From positions 868,001 to 932,000 of the forward strand of contig NZ_CP073318.1 in the NCBI RefSeq assembly GCF_018263855.1: a DNA stretch of 64,000 bases, written 5' to 3'. A program made the position numbers and the translations under genes. This document shows, in pieces, positions 26,108 through 33,886 of this stretch. This stretch comes from Kutzneria sp. CA-103260 (lineage in GTDB: Bacteria; Actinomycetota; Actinomycetes; Mycobacteriales; Pseudonocardiaceae). Position 1 is the stretch's first letter. The number at the start of each line of letters is the position of its first letter. The notes under the pieces were generated by a model, which worked only from the letters and a program-made list of their open reading frames with translations, was not told where the DNA came from and searched no databases.

Positions 26108-26611
26108 TCAGCCGCCGGCCTGGGACGCGGCCGTCCGAGCCCGGGACATGAACTGGTTGTAGGCGCCGTTGTTGTAGGTGGTCCACGGCGTCCAGTCGCT
26201 GCCGTTGGACGAGATCCGGGCCGCGGCCTGGGCGCAGGTCACCGGGTTGAACGCCTGGGCGTCCGAGACCTCGCTGTGCCACCGCGAGTTGATCTGCCAC
26301 ACGCCGCGGTCGTGGCTGCAGTCGGTGTTGATCAGCACCGCCTTGGTCCAGCCCTGGCTCTCGGCCAGCGCCACCGCGATGGAGATGACCAGGCCGTTGC
26401 CGTGCAGTCCGCCGTTGTTGCGGGCGTACTGGGCGATCTGCAGGTCGGACAGGTGGGTGCCGGCCAGCGTGCTCTTCTGCGTGCAGGTCGCGGACGGGCT
26501 CATCGGCGCGTCGGCCGGCCGGGTGCCGGCGGTGGCCAGCGGGGCCGCGACGAGCAGCCCACTCAGCACCAGTGCGGATAATCCGGCCAGGCGCAGGGGT
26601 GTCTTCGCCAT
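26108..26611 (-). CDS. Secreted transglycosylase-SLT/lysozyme-like protein
   Basis: 167 residues with a signal peptide (LSALVLSGLLVAAPLATAG). The mature part has a lysozyme-like fold signature: ISIAVALAESQGW with the likely catalytic Glu, then CSHDRGVWQINSRWHSEVSD. Acts outside the cell, cutting glycan strands such as peptidoglycan (inference). GAGGAAAG precedes the start. A DasR-type operator half-matching the dre consensus lies about 110 bp upstream. Confidence 0.82.
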   Translation of the reverse strand: MAKTPLRLAGLSALVLSGLLVAAPLATAGTRPADAPMSPSATCTQKSTLAGTHLSDLQIAQYARNNGGLHGNGLVISIAVALAESQGWTKAVLINTDCSHDRGVWQINSRWHSEVSDAQAFNPVTCAQAAARISSNGSDWTPWTTYNNGAYNQFMSRARTAASQAGG

Positions 26612-26718
26612 GATCTTTCCTCACAGTCATCGCAGGGGTAATGACGTGATCGGCCGTGGCGGCGTCCGCCCATCGTGACAGTGAACGATCCTCGCGCGAA
26701 GCGTTCACCCTTGACAGA

Positions 26719-26734
26719 TTTGGTCTAGACCAGA
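26719..26734. promoter_or_regulatory. DasR-like operator (dre)
   Basis: Contains the perfect 12-bp palindrome TGGTCTAGACCA, the core of the DasR-responsive element ACTGGTCTAGACCAGT; 13 of 16 consensus positions match. It lies upstream of the secreted lysozyme-like gene and downstream of the alpha/beta hydrolase. DasR controls aminosugar and chitin genes in streptomycetes. Confidence 0.6.
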
Positions 26735-26740
26735 ACGGAA

Positions 26741-26772
26741 AACGCCGCCCCGACCGAGATCGAGGCGGCGTT
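26741..26772 (-). terminator. Terminator of the alpha/beta hydrolase gene
   Basis: AACGCCGCC/GGCGGCGTT 9-bp arms with a 14-nt loop, followed on the minus strand by TTTTCC. Sits 14 bp past the hydrolase stop. Confidence 0.6.
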
Positions 26773-26786
26773 CTAGGCCGAACAGG

Positions 26787-28259
26787 TCAGGCGGCGCACT
26801 CCGTGTCGGAGACGTTGCCGGCCTTGCGGGTCGGCAGGGTTCCGCTGCTGAGGTAGTTGCCCAGCACCGTGTTCACGCAGACATTCGTGCCTGGCACGAC
26901 GCCGTTGGTGATGGCCCCGTTCACGGTGGCCAGCGCCGAGTGCGGATACCGCTGGCGCACCGTCAATGCGCCGGACAGCGGAGTGACAGCGTCCAGCGAG
27001 TTCTCCAGCACCAGCACGCTGCGCACCGCGAAACCCAGCACCGGCACGGGGTTGCCGGCCCTGGCCGGCCACACCCGGCACGGCGCGTTGGCCCAGGTGT
27101 TGCCCCACGTGGTGTCGGGCGCCTGCGCGTCGCTGGCCACCGTGTCGGCCCGCCACTTCGCCCAGTCGCTCGGCCACGGCGCGTCGGTGCAGGTCTGCGC
27201 GAGCAGCGTGGCGAACACGTTGTCGTTGCCGTGCTGGAAGAACTGCGAGTAGGTGGCCTGGATCTCGGTCGCGTCGCCACTGGCCACGTACCGGGCGAAG
27301 ATGCCGGCGAACAGCGGCCAGGTGGCCTGGAAGTACGGCGTCACCAGGAAGGTGTCGGCGAACTCCGAGGGGCCGATCAGGCCGTTGGCCGGGTGGGCCG
27401 TCACCTTGGCGATCTGGTCGGCCCACACCTGCTGGATCGCCGCCCGCGTGGCGCCGAGGTGGTACGTGCCGTCATTGGCGGCCAGGTAGTCGAACCAGAG
27501 CAGGAAGTTCCGCTCCAGCCCCGGGTTCTGGTCGAAGTTGGCCGCCCGGTACCAGACCTCGTCCGGGTTGATCGGGCTGTCGAGCACCATCCGCTGCACG
27601 GTCAGCGGGTGCAGCGTGCTGTACACCTCGCCGACGTAGGTGCCGTAGGACTGCCCGTACAGGCTGAGCTGGCTCACGCCCAGCGCCTGCCGGATGTCCT
27701 CCATGTCGGCCGCCACGTCGGTGGTCTTCATGTGCTGCAACAGATCCGGCTGGGCCTGGCCGCAGGCGTCGGCGTAGCCCTGCACCCGGTTGAGCCAGTC
27801 GACCTCGAAGGCCGGTGCGGTCGGCTTGTACGGCGGCCGGTTGAAGTCCTGGTAGTTCGGCTCGCAGGACAGCGCCGGCACACTCGGCGCGAGGCCACGG
27901 CGGGCGAAGCCGACCCAGTCATAGCCGTCCGCGCCGGGGAGCTGCTGCCCGAGCGCGGCCTGTTCGTAGCCGGTGCCGCCGAGCATGTTCGGCGCCACCA
28001 TCATCACGCCCTGGTACGGACTGGAAGCCTTGTGCGTCAACCGGGACAGCGCCAGCGTCAGCTTCGCGCCGCCGGGATTGGCGTGGTCAAGCGGCACCTG
28101 CAGGGTGCCGCACTGTGCGCCGGCGTTGTCCAGCGTGGTGCCCGAACAGGAGCCCCAGACGATGGTCTGGTGCGGGAGGGCCGCGCCGACGGCGGCTGCG
28201 TTCCCCAAGGTGACCACGGCGGCCGCGACGATCGCGGCGGCGGACAGCACACGTCTCAA
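26787..28259 (-). CDS. Secreted alpha/beta hydrolase, TAP-like, probable loss of catalytic His
   Basis: 490 residues with a signal peptide, resembling the tripeptidyl-aminopeptidase-type hydrolases. The nucleophile elbow GQSYGTYVG and the acid in LVLENSLDAVTP are present. Where the family has a GHG motif with the catalytic His, this protein reads ATVNGAITNGVVPGT, with no His. The usual NPGGPGGSG oxyanion loop reads APNMLGGTGYE and the usual FDPRG reads FARRG. It may be inactive or re-purposed. The DNA shows no frameshift here. Confidence 0.8.
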   Translation of the reverse strand: MRRVLSAAAIVAAAVVTLGNAAAVGAALPHQTIVWGSCSGTTLDNAGAQCGTLQVPLDHANPGGAKLTLALSRLTHKASSPYQGVMMVAPNMLGGTGYEQAALGQQLPGADGYDWVGFARRGLAPSVPALSCEPNYQDFNRPPYKPTAPAFEVDWLNRVQGYADACGQAQPDLLQHMKTTDVAADMEDIRQALGVSQLSLYGQSYGTYVGEVYSTLHPLTVQRMVLDSPINPDEVWYRAANFDQNPGLERNFLLWFDYLAANDGTYHLGATRAAIQQVWADQIAKVTAHPANGLIGPSEFADTFLVTPYFQATWPLFAGIFARYVASGDATEIQATYSQFFQHGNDNVFATLLAQTCTDAPWPSDWAKWRADTVASDAQAPDTTWGNTWANAPCRVWPARAGNPVPVLGFAVRSVLVLENSLDAVTPLSGALTVRQRYPHSALATVNGAITNGVVPGTNVCVNTVLGNYLSSGTLPTRKAGNVSDTECAA

Positions 28260-28376
28260 CTCGAATTGCCTCTCTCACGGGTGGATCCCCGTGATCACGG
28301 TAGGCAGCGCCGGGCGGCCCCGGCACGCCGGCGGTCGGATTCGGGTCGAGTTTTGTACCCCTCCGGTCAGCCGGGC

Positions 28377-28409
28377 TAGGGTGCGGGAATGCACCTGGAG
28401 GCGTCGTGA
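28377..28409 (+). promoter_or_regulatory. Candidate promoter and leaderless six-codon upstream ORF
   Basis: TTGTAC (28353-28358) and TAGGGT (28377-28382) place the transcript start on the A of ATG 28389. That ATG begins a six-codon ORF (M-H-L-E-A-S) whose TGA overlaps the GTG of the small membrane protein. GGAGG lies within the mini-ORF. Confidence 0.3.
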
Positions 28410-28576
28410 CCGCCGGCATTCTCGGCGGCATCGTGGCCGGCCTTGCCCCGCCCGAGGCGATCCGCTTCGCCGGGCTGGTGCCGCTGGCCATCGGCGCGCT
28501 CGCCTTCTGGCGCGGCCGCCGCCCCCTCGGCGTGATCCTCGCCGGCCTCGGGCTGCTGATCCTGATCGCCGGCTGA
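28406..28576 (+). CDS. Small hydrophobic membrane protein (56 aa)
   Basis: Too short for routine gene calling but well formed: GTG start behind GGAGG, two hydrophobic stretches separated by a basic WRGRRP loop, and high third-position GC. The sequence ends GVILAGLGLLILIAG. No known family recognised. It precedes the sigma-factor gene in the same direction, 80 bp away. Confidence 0.5.
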   Translation: MTAGILGGIVAGLAPPEAIRFAGLVPLAIGALAFWRGRRPLGVILAGLGLLILIAG

Positions 28577-28656
28577 CCCAGCCCGTCCGTGGCGATGCAA
28601 CCCCGCCCGGCTCCACGAGCGTGTTCATGGGTGGAACCGACGACACGGAGGGGGAC

Positions 28657-29163
28657 ATGGCCGATCGTGACATCGCGTTCGCGCAGTTCGTCACGGCCAA
28701 GGCCGACAGCCTGCAGCGGACCGCGTACCTGCTGTGCGGCGACTGGCACCGTGCCGAGGACCTCACCCAGGTGACCTTCACCAAGCTGTACCGGCGGTGG
28801 CACCGGCTGACCGACCTGGACGCGCTGGACGGCTACGCCCGCCAGGTGCTGGTCCGGGCGTTCCTGTCGGAGCGTCGGCTGGGCTGGTTCCGCCGCGAGC
28901 ACGTCACCGCCGAGCACGACGACCGGCCCGGCCCGGGGACCGCGCCGGAGGACCGGCTGGTCCTGTTGGCGGCCCTGGCCAAGGTGCCGGCCGGGCAGCG
29001 GACGGTGCTGGTGCTCCGGTACTGGGAGGACCTGTCCGTCGAGGACACGGCCCGGCTGCTGGAGTGCTCCGAGGGCACGGTCAAGAGCCAGGCCGCGCGC
29101 GGGCTACAGGCCCTGCGCGCACTGCTGAACGTCACACCACTGAGTTCGAGGAGGGGCGCGTGA
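28657..29163 (+). CDS. SigE-family ECF RNA polymerase sigma factor
   Basis: 168 residues. Region 2 reads TAYLLCGDWHRAEDLTQVTFTKLYRRW, shown here in part as CGDWHRAEDLTQ, and region 4 contains VLRYWEDLSVEDTARLLECS and GTVKSQAARGLQALR. The ATG at 28657 follows GGAGGGGG. Upstream, AACC and CGTGTT about 17 bp apart (28598-28625) resemble the self-regulated promoters of this family. The stop overlaps the next gene (GTGA), which probably encodes its membrane partner. Confidence 0.88.
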   Translation: MADRDIAFAQFVTAKADSLQRTAYLLCGDWHRAEDLTQVTFTKLYRRWHRLTDLDALDGYARQVLVRAFLSERRLGWFRREHVTAEHDDRPGPGTAPEDRLVLLAALAKVPAGQRTVLVLRYWEDLSVEDTARLLECSEGTVKSQAARGLQALRALLNVTPLSSRRGA

Positions 29164-29975
29164 ACGAGCAGGACCTGCGGGAAGCACTCCGGGACGCGAT
29201 GACCGACGCTGTGCCGCCGCGACCCGTGACCGCGGACGCGGCGTTGACCAAGGCCCAGCAGGCCCGTCGCGCGCGTCGGGCCAACCTGGCTGGTCTCGGT
29301 GTCGGGGTGGCCGTGATCGCGCTGGTGGCGGGAGCGTTCACAATCAACGCGCCGCGGACGCTGGTGGGGATGGCCGCGCAGGCCACGCCCACGTCCACCA
29401 CCCCCGCGCCGACGTCGTCGACCGAGCACGGCGACCGCACCCAGGCCAACGGGCCGCAGAACGACAAGAGCGTGCAGCTGCTGACCACCCTGGACGGCGT
29501 CCTGCCGTCCACCGTCGCGCCGGCGACCGACCAGCAGCTGCGCGGGGCGGCGTTCGCGCTGCGCACGCACCAGGCGCAGGTCGAGAACTGGGACACCAAC
29601 ACCTGGAGCTACGAGGGGATCGAGCCGGTCGCGTCGGTCAACGGCGGGGCCGGCGTCGGTCGGGTGCTCGTCGAGGTGTACGCCCCGGGCAACGACATTC
29701 CCACCGACATCTGCAAGGCGGCACAGGCCTTTTGGGGGGTGGGCGGCGACTGCGCCGTCAAGCAGGTGGGGGACAAGGCCGTCGGCCTCATCGCCCACAC
29801 CGCCGACAAGCGCATCGACTCCGTTGCCGCATACCGTTATTCCGACGGCACCGTGGTGTACCTGGCCCAGAGCAAGGACTATTTCAGCTCCAACCTGCCC
29901 GGGCTGGCCACGCCGCCGCTGACCGGCGACCAGCTGGCCAGCCTGGTGCTCACCCCGGGTTTCAAGGTGGGCTGA
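29160..29975 (+). CDS. Membrane protein co-transcribed with the sigma factor
   Basis: 271 residues: a cytoplasmic N-terminus of about 45 residues, one membrane helix (LAGLGVGVAVIALVAGAFTI), a Thr/Ser/Pro linker and an external domain with two Cys. Coupled by GTGA to the SigE-type sigma gene. SigE-family sigma factors are often followed by such proteins, which may act as anti-sigma or sensor partners; no zinc-type anti-sigma motif is seen, so this role is inferred only from position. Confidence 0.7.
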   Translation: MNEQDLREALRDAMTDAVPPRPVTADAALTKAQQARRARRANLAGLGVGVAVIALVAGAFTINAPRTLVGMAAQATPTSTTPAPTSSTEHGDRTQANGPQNDKSVQLLTTLDGVLPSTVAPATDQQLRGAAFALRTHQAQVENWDTNTWSYEGIEPVASVNGGAGVGRVLVEVYAPGNDIPTDICKAAQAFWGVGGDCAVKQVGDKAVGLIAHTADKRIDSVAAYRYSDGTVVYLAQSKDYFSSNLPGLATPPLTGDQLASLVLTPGFKVG

Positions 29976-30021
29976 GGATTTTCGGTGGGGCCGACCGGCC
30001 CCGGTGTGGTTTTCTCACCGG

Positions 30022-30480
30022 GTGAGGATCCACTATCCGCGCACGCCGCACCTGCCGTGGTCGCCGGGCGCGGCCGCCGACGACCTGCGGACCACCGACC
30101 TGTCGGGGTTCGCGGGTCGTGAGGTCGTCGTGACGGAGAAGCTGGACGGCGAGAACACCACGCTGTACCGGGACGGTCTGCACGCCCGGTCGCTCGACTC
30201 GGCCCACCACCCGTCGCGGGCGTGGGTGAAGTCGTTGCACGGCAAGGTGGCGAGCGCGATCCCGGCGGGGTGGCGGGTGTGCGGCGAGAACATGTACGCC
30301 CGCCATTCCGTGCCCTACGACCGTCTGGACAGCTGGTTCTACGCCTTCTCGGTGTGGGCCGGGGACCGTTGCCTGTCGTGGGACGCGACCGTGCGGTTCG
30401 CCGCCGAGCTGGCCGCCCCCTGGTCCGCCGGCGCCACCCTTACTTGGCACCCCAACGCCGAGGTCCCCACTCTGCGCTGA
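30022..30480 (+). pseudogene. Truncated RNA ligase (DRB0094-type)
   Basis: 152 residues that match the N-terminal part of the RNA-ligase family: RIHYPRTPHLPWSPG, then the nucleotidyl-transfer motif TEKLDGENTTLY and VCGENMYARHS. Relatives continue for roughly another 100 residues with the EGYV and late Lys motifs; here the frame stops after TWHPNAEVPTLR and the next gene starts 33 bp later, so the adenylation domain is incomplete. GTG start. Probably a deletion remnant; a reduced functional form cannot be excluded. Confidence 0.6.
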
Positions 30481-30513
30481 TATTCGCTTGCCGCCCCGTG
30501 CCACCCTGACCTG

Positions 30514-31407
30514 ATGGTGGATCTCTTCCAGGCCAACCAGATGCTTCGTCCCCTGTGGCCCGATGCCGACATCACCGCCGTCGTGCCCCGGACCGGCGGT
30601 CAGCTCAGCTCGGTGTTCGAGGTCCAGGCCGGCGACCTGTCCGCCATCGTCAAGGTCTACGACGAGAAGTGGCGCTGGAAACAGGCCAAGGAGGCCCACG
30701 TCTACCGCCTCCTGTCCGCCCATGGCATCACTCCTGTCCCCACCATCCTCCGCATCGAGCCGTCCACGTCTCTCATCGGCCGTGCGTTCACCGTCATGAC
30801 CCGCCTGCCCGGCACCCCTCTTTCCGAGACCCCCGTTCCCGATATCGCCTCCATCTACCACCAACTGGGCCGCCTGCTCTCGTCCATCCACGCCATTCCC
30901 CAACCCGCCTTCGGCTACCTCACCACCCGTGTCCTGGATCCCGTTCCCGACAACACTTCCTACATGGGCCGCCAGTTCGCCAGGAAGCTCAGCGAGTTCC
31001 TCGAACTGGGCGGCGATCCCGCACTGCACGACCTCGTCCAGACCCATGTAGCCCGCCACTGCGACCTTTTCGCCCGCTGCCCGGCACCCGTCCTCTGCCA
31101 CAACGACATCCACGAGGGCAACCTCCTCGTCCAGGACGGCGCCATCACCGGCCTCATCGACATCGAGAACGCCCTCGCCGGCGACCCTTGGCTCGATCTG
31201 GCCAAGGCCGACTACTACGCCGTCCGCTCCGATCCCACCAAGCTTTCCGCCCTGCTCTCCGGCTACGGCTCCACCCCCGACGACCGCATGCCCCTGTACA
31301 CCCTCTACCACGCCCTGGAGCTCTGGGACTGGTTCGCCTCCACCGGCGAAACCCAGTACCTGGAAGGAATAGCTGCCGACATGGCCACCCTCGCCCGCCG
31401 CTCCTAG
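30514..31407 (+). CDS. APH/choline-kinase-family phosphotransferase
   Basis: 297 residues with a protein-kinase-like fold. The catalytic loop is VLCHNDIHEGNLLV (Asp and Asn present) and the metal-binding segment reads GLIDIENALAGDPWLDLA. N-terminal Lys in SAIVKVYDEKW. Phosphorylates a small molecule with ATP in the cytoplasm; aminoglycoside or other drug kinase activity cannot be assigned. Codon choice here is unusually rich in C-ending, less G-rich codons compared with neighbours. Confidence 0.8.
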   Translation: MVDLFQANQMLRPLWPDADITAVVPRTGGQLSSVFEVQAGDLSAIVKVYDEKWRWKQAKEAHVYRLLSAHGITPVPTILRIEPSTSLIGRAFTVMTRLPGTPLSETPVPDIASIYHQLGRLLSSIHAIPQPAFGYLTTRVLDPVPDNTSYMGRQFARKLSEFLELGGDPALHDLVQTHVARHCDLFARCPAPVLCHNDIHEGNLLVQDGAITGLIDIENALAGDPWLDLAKADYYAVRSDPTKLSALLSGYGSTPDDRMPLYTLYHALELWDWFASTGETQYLEGIAADMATLARRS

Positions 31408-31782
31408 GTATACGGGGTCTGTCAAACGTTTGGTTCTGTTCCCTGGGGGAGTGGGTGGGTGTGGGTCGGGTGTCCGCACCGCGCGGTTGCCGTTGGCGGG
31501 TGGTGGCGTTGGACGGTTTGCCGGCGGTTGGTTGTGGGGTTGCGTCTAGGGATGGCTGTGGACTGGGTGGGGGTCGGGCTTGGTTGTTCGCCTTGCTGTG
31601 GGGTGGGTTGCCTGTTGTGGGGTGTGGTTCGGGCGTCCGCACCGCGCAGTCACCGTTGGCCGGGAATGGTTACCAGCCCGCCGCAGCTAGGCGGGAAAGC
31701 GCTTGTCTGGTTTTGTCACCCACACAGGTAATCCTTGCCCCACAACAGAAATCGATCACTGTGAGGCGGTAGAATCGGGGGT
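31408..31782. other. 375-bp non-coding stretch, G/T-skewed, with a repeated 26-mer
   Basis: No gene seen. Bases 31440-31660 of the plus strand are strongly G+T rich with many GGG runs. Two imperfect 26-bp direct copies begin GTCCGCACCGCGC (31472-31497 and 31635-31660; 22 or more of 26 identical). It abuts the DUF222-HNH gene. Confidence 0.5.
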
Positions 31783-32919
31783 ATGGAAGCGACCCTGACC
31801 GCCGACACCGAGTGGTGGCGCATGGACGAGGGATCGCTGTGGGCCGCCGGCCGACAGAGCCAGGACCGGCTGCGCGCGGAGTACGTGCGGCAGGTCGAAC
31901 TGGTATCAGAGCTATGGAACCGCACCGCACAAGGCAAGGATGACCAGCGGGCGCTGGTGGCGGATCTGGCGGCGCGGTGGAAGATCACTCGGGCGGAGGC
32001 GCGGGATCTGCTGCGGCACGCGTTGCTGTTCCGACGTCAAGGCATCCACGACGCGGCGCGGGCGGGGGTGCTCAGCAAGCAGCACCTGACCGTGCTGGAC
32101 AAGACTCTGGCTGAAGCGCCCGAGCCTGACCGGGACAAGGTCGAGGCGGAACTGCTGGACAAGGCGCGCGTGTTCGATGGGGCGGTGCTGCGGATGCTCG
32201 GGCAGCGGATTCTGCAACTGCTCGACCAGGACGGCAAAGAACCCGACGACCCAGACCTGGCCGAGCCCGCCAGGGAATTCCACTACACCAACCGGCGCGA
32301 CGGCTCCATGGTGTTCCGGGGCAAGCTCGACCCGGAAAGCGGCGCGACGCTGGAAGCGATGCTCAGCCCCCTGGCCAAGCCCGCCTCCGCTGACGACACT
32401 CGCACCACCGCGCAGCGTCAGGGCGATGCCCTCGCCGAGATCATCGACCTCGCGGCCGGCAGCGACAGCCTGCCCGATGAGGGCGGCGAGAAGCCCCACC
32501 TCGCGCTGACCATGCCGCTCAAAGACTTCTTCGCTCAGCGGGGCACGGCCGAGATGGACGGGTCCGGGCCGCTCAACGCCGCCTCCACCCGCCGCCTCGC
32601 CTGCGACAGCACCGTCCTCCGCGTGATCCTGGGAGCCCAGTCACAGCCCCTGGACATCGGCCGTGCCACCCGAACGATCCCTACCCAGATCCGCCGGGCG
32701 TTGATCATCCGAGACCGGGGATGCGCCTTCCCCGGGTGTCATCGAAGACCACGCCAATGTCACGCACACCACGTGATCCACTGGGCAGACGGCGGACCCA
32801 CCAGCGTCGACAACCTCGTGCTGCTCTGCGGGCAGCACCATAGGCTGATCCACCACAGCCACTGGTCGGTGAAGATCAACGATGGTGCACCGGAATTCGG
32901 GTGGGCGGCAGCTGGCTAG
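31783..32919 (+). CDS. DUF222-HNH endonuclease (REP13E12-like)
   Basis: 378 residues. The N-terminal DUF222 region includes AARWKITRAEARDLLRHA, and the C-terminal HNH zinc-finger nuclease reads IIRDRGCAFPGCHRRPRQC, then HHVIHWADGGPTSVDNLVLLC and GQHHRLIHH. Such genes are repeated in actinobacterial genomes and behave as mobile or repetitive elements. The TAG stop lies within the terminal inverted repeat of the IS630-derived element, which inserted at this TA. Confidence 0.85.
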   Translation: MEATLTADTEWWRMDEGSLWAAGRQSQDRLRAEYVRQVELVSELWNRTAQGKDDQRALVADLAARWKITRAEARDLLRHALLFRRQGIHDAARAGVLSKQHLTVLDKTLAEAPEPDRDKVEAELLDKARVFDGAVLRMLGQRILQLLDQDGKEPDDPDLAEPAREFHYTNRRDGSMVFRGKLDPESGATLEAMLSPLAKPASADDTRTTAQRQGDALAEIIDLAAGSDSLPDEGGEKPHLALTMPLKDFFAQRGTAEMDGSGPLNAASTRRLACDSTVLRVILGAQSQPLDIGRATRTIPTQIRRALIIRDRGCAFPGCHRRPRQCHAHHVIHWADGGPTSVDNLVLLCGQHHRLIHHSHWSVKINDGAPEFGWAAAG

Positions 32920-33326
32920 TGCCTCGTCTCGGAACCTCGACCCGCTAATTGATCTTCGCCGTCGGTAGGCGAGGCTGGTCCCGCTGGCCAAGTGCGGGAG
33001 GTGGTTGTGGCTCGTCGACCCGAGGTGTTCGTCCGGGCGCTGTCGATGGAGGAAGGCCGCAAGCTGCAACGGGTGACCCGGGCCGAGTTGGTGTTCCTGC
33101 CGACCTACGGGTCGTGGTTGAACTGGATCGAGGCCGAGTTCGCCGCGCTGCGGTACTTCGCGCTCAACGGGACCGACCATCGCAGCCACGCCGAGCAGAA
33201 CGCCGCAATCGCGGCCTACGTCCGCTGGCGCAACGCACGCGCCCAGGCCAAGACCGGGTTCGCCACTGACTCACCGATCCGGACCTGGGCGCGTTACCCG
33301 ACCATGGTTGCATGACGAGCCACTAG
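32916..33326 (+). mobile_element. Non-autonomous IS630/Tc1-mariner derivative (MITE-like)
   Basis: About 411 bp bounded by 13-bp terminal inverted repeats, CTAGTGCCTCGTC (32916-32928) and GACGAGCCACTAG (33314-33326), which match at 12 of 13 positions. TA dinucleotides flank the ends at 32917-32918 and 33324-33325, as expected for IS630 insertion at TA. Inside is a single short ORF that joins the first and last parts of an IS630 transposase. Confidence 0.75.
33007..33315 (+). pseudogene. Internally deleted IS630 transposase
   Basis: 102 residues. The first 25 (ARRPEVFVRALSMEEGRKLQ) match the N-terminus of IS630-family transposases, and from LVFLPTYGSWLNWIEAEF onward it matches the C-terminal end of the DDE domain including the final Glu. 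Roughly 240 residues holding the other catalytic acids are missing, yet the join is in frame. GTG start behind GGGAGG. It cannot transpose alone. Confidence 0.75.
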
Positions 33327-33329
33327 GTG

Positions 33330-33560
33330 CCGGCGCGCCCACATCCGCGACCGCAAACGCCACCGGGAGTTCCTCGACCTGCCCAAGAGCCTGTGCGCCC
33401 GGTGGCTTGGGGAGAAGCTTGCACGTCATCGCCGACAACTTCTCCCCGCACCGAAGTTCGTGGCACTGCGGTACTTCGCCCTCAACGGCACCGACCACCG
33501 CAGTCACGGCGAGCGGAACGCGCGATCGATGCCTACGGTTCAGGAACGGGCTCGTAGCGC
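33330..33560 (+). pseudogene. Second decayed IS630 transposase fragment
   Basis: Pieces of the same transposase family in shifting frames: HIRDRKRHREFLDLPKSL, then after a one-base slip HVIADNFSPH, then after a deletion VALRYFALNGTDHRSHGERN. Starts right after the MITE-like element. Confidence 0.65.
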
Positions 33561-33577
33561 GAACCCAGCGATGGGAC

Positions 33578-33814
33578 TCACTTCACCGGGATGTCGGACA
33601 GCACGTACCAGCCGTCGTTGCCGGTGTCGCACTCCCGACCTTGCTCACCCTGCACCGGCGGCAAAGCTCGCAAGGCCAGTACGCACGCGTCGAAGGTGGG
33701 GTACGGACCCGCGATCGGCACCTCCACGGCGGACGCGGTACCAGCGGTCAGCAGCGAAATGCTGACCCCGGCGACCCCAACCACCAAAGCAGTCCTGATC
33801 TTGCCCATTTTCAC
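33578..33814 (-). CDS. Small secreted protein (78 aa)
   Basis: Signal peptide MGKIRTALVVGVAGVSISLL ending near TASA, then about 45 mature residues with two Cys (FDACVLAL and GRECDTGNDGWYV), probably one disulfide. This is a common shape for short exported actinobacterial proteins of unknown role. GTG 33814 has GGAGG 8 nt upstream; the ATG two codons later is possible. It survives inside the IS630 debris and has a perfect inverted repeat upstream. Confidence 0.65.
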   Translation of the reverse strand: MKMGKIRTALVVGVAGVSISLLTAGTASAVEVPIAGPYPTFDACVLALRALPPVQGEQGRECDTGNDGWYVLSDIPVK

Positions 33815-33846
33815 GGGTAACGCCTCCATGTCTCCAAGTTACCTCT

Positions 33847-33886
33847 GTGTCATGTGGACGATCGGCTTCCACTGTCCACATGACAC
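33847..33886. promoter_or_regulatory. Perfect 13-bp inverted repeat, candidate operator
   Basis: GTGTCATGTGGAC (33847-33859) and GTCCACATGACAC (33874-33886), 14 bp apart, 33 bp upstream of the small secreted protein start. The arms are too far apart for a tight terminator, and no gene ends here. Confidence 0.5.

Noticed and set aside
32917..32919. Stop codon of the DUF222-HNH gene created by insertion of the MITE-like element
   Set aside because: The TA target followed by G on either side gives TAG with or without the element, so truncation by the insertion cannot be shown.
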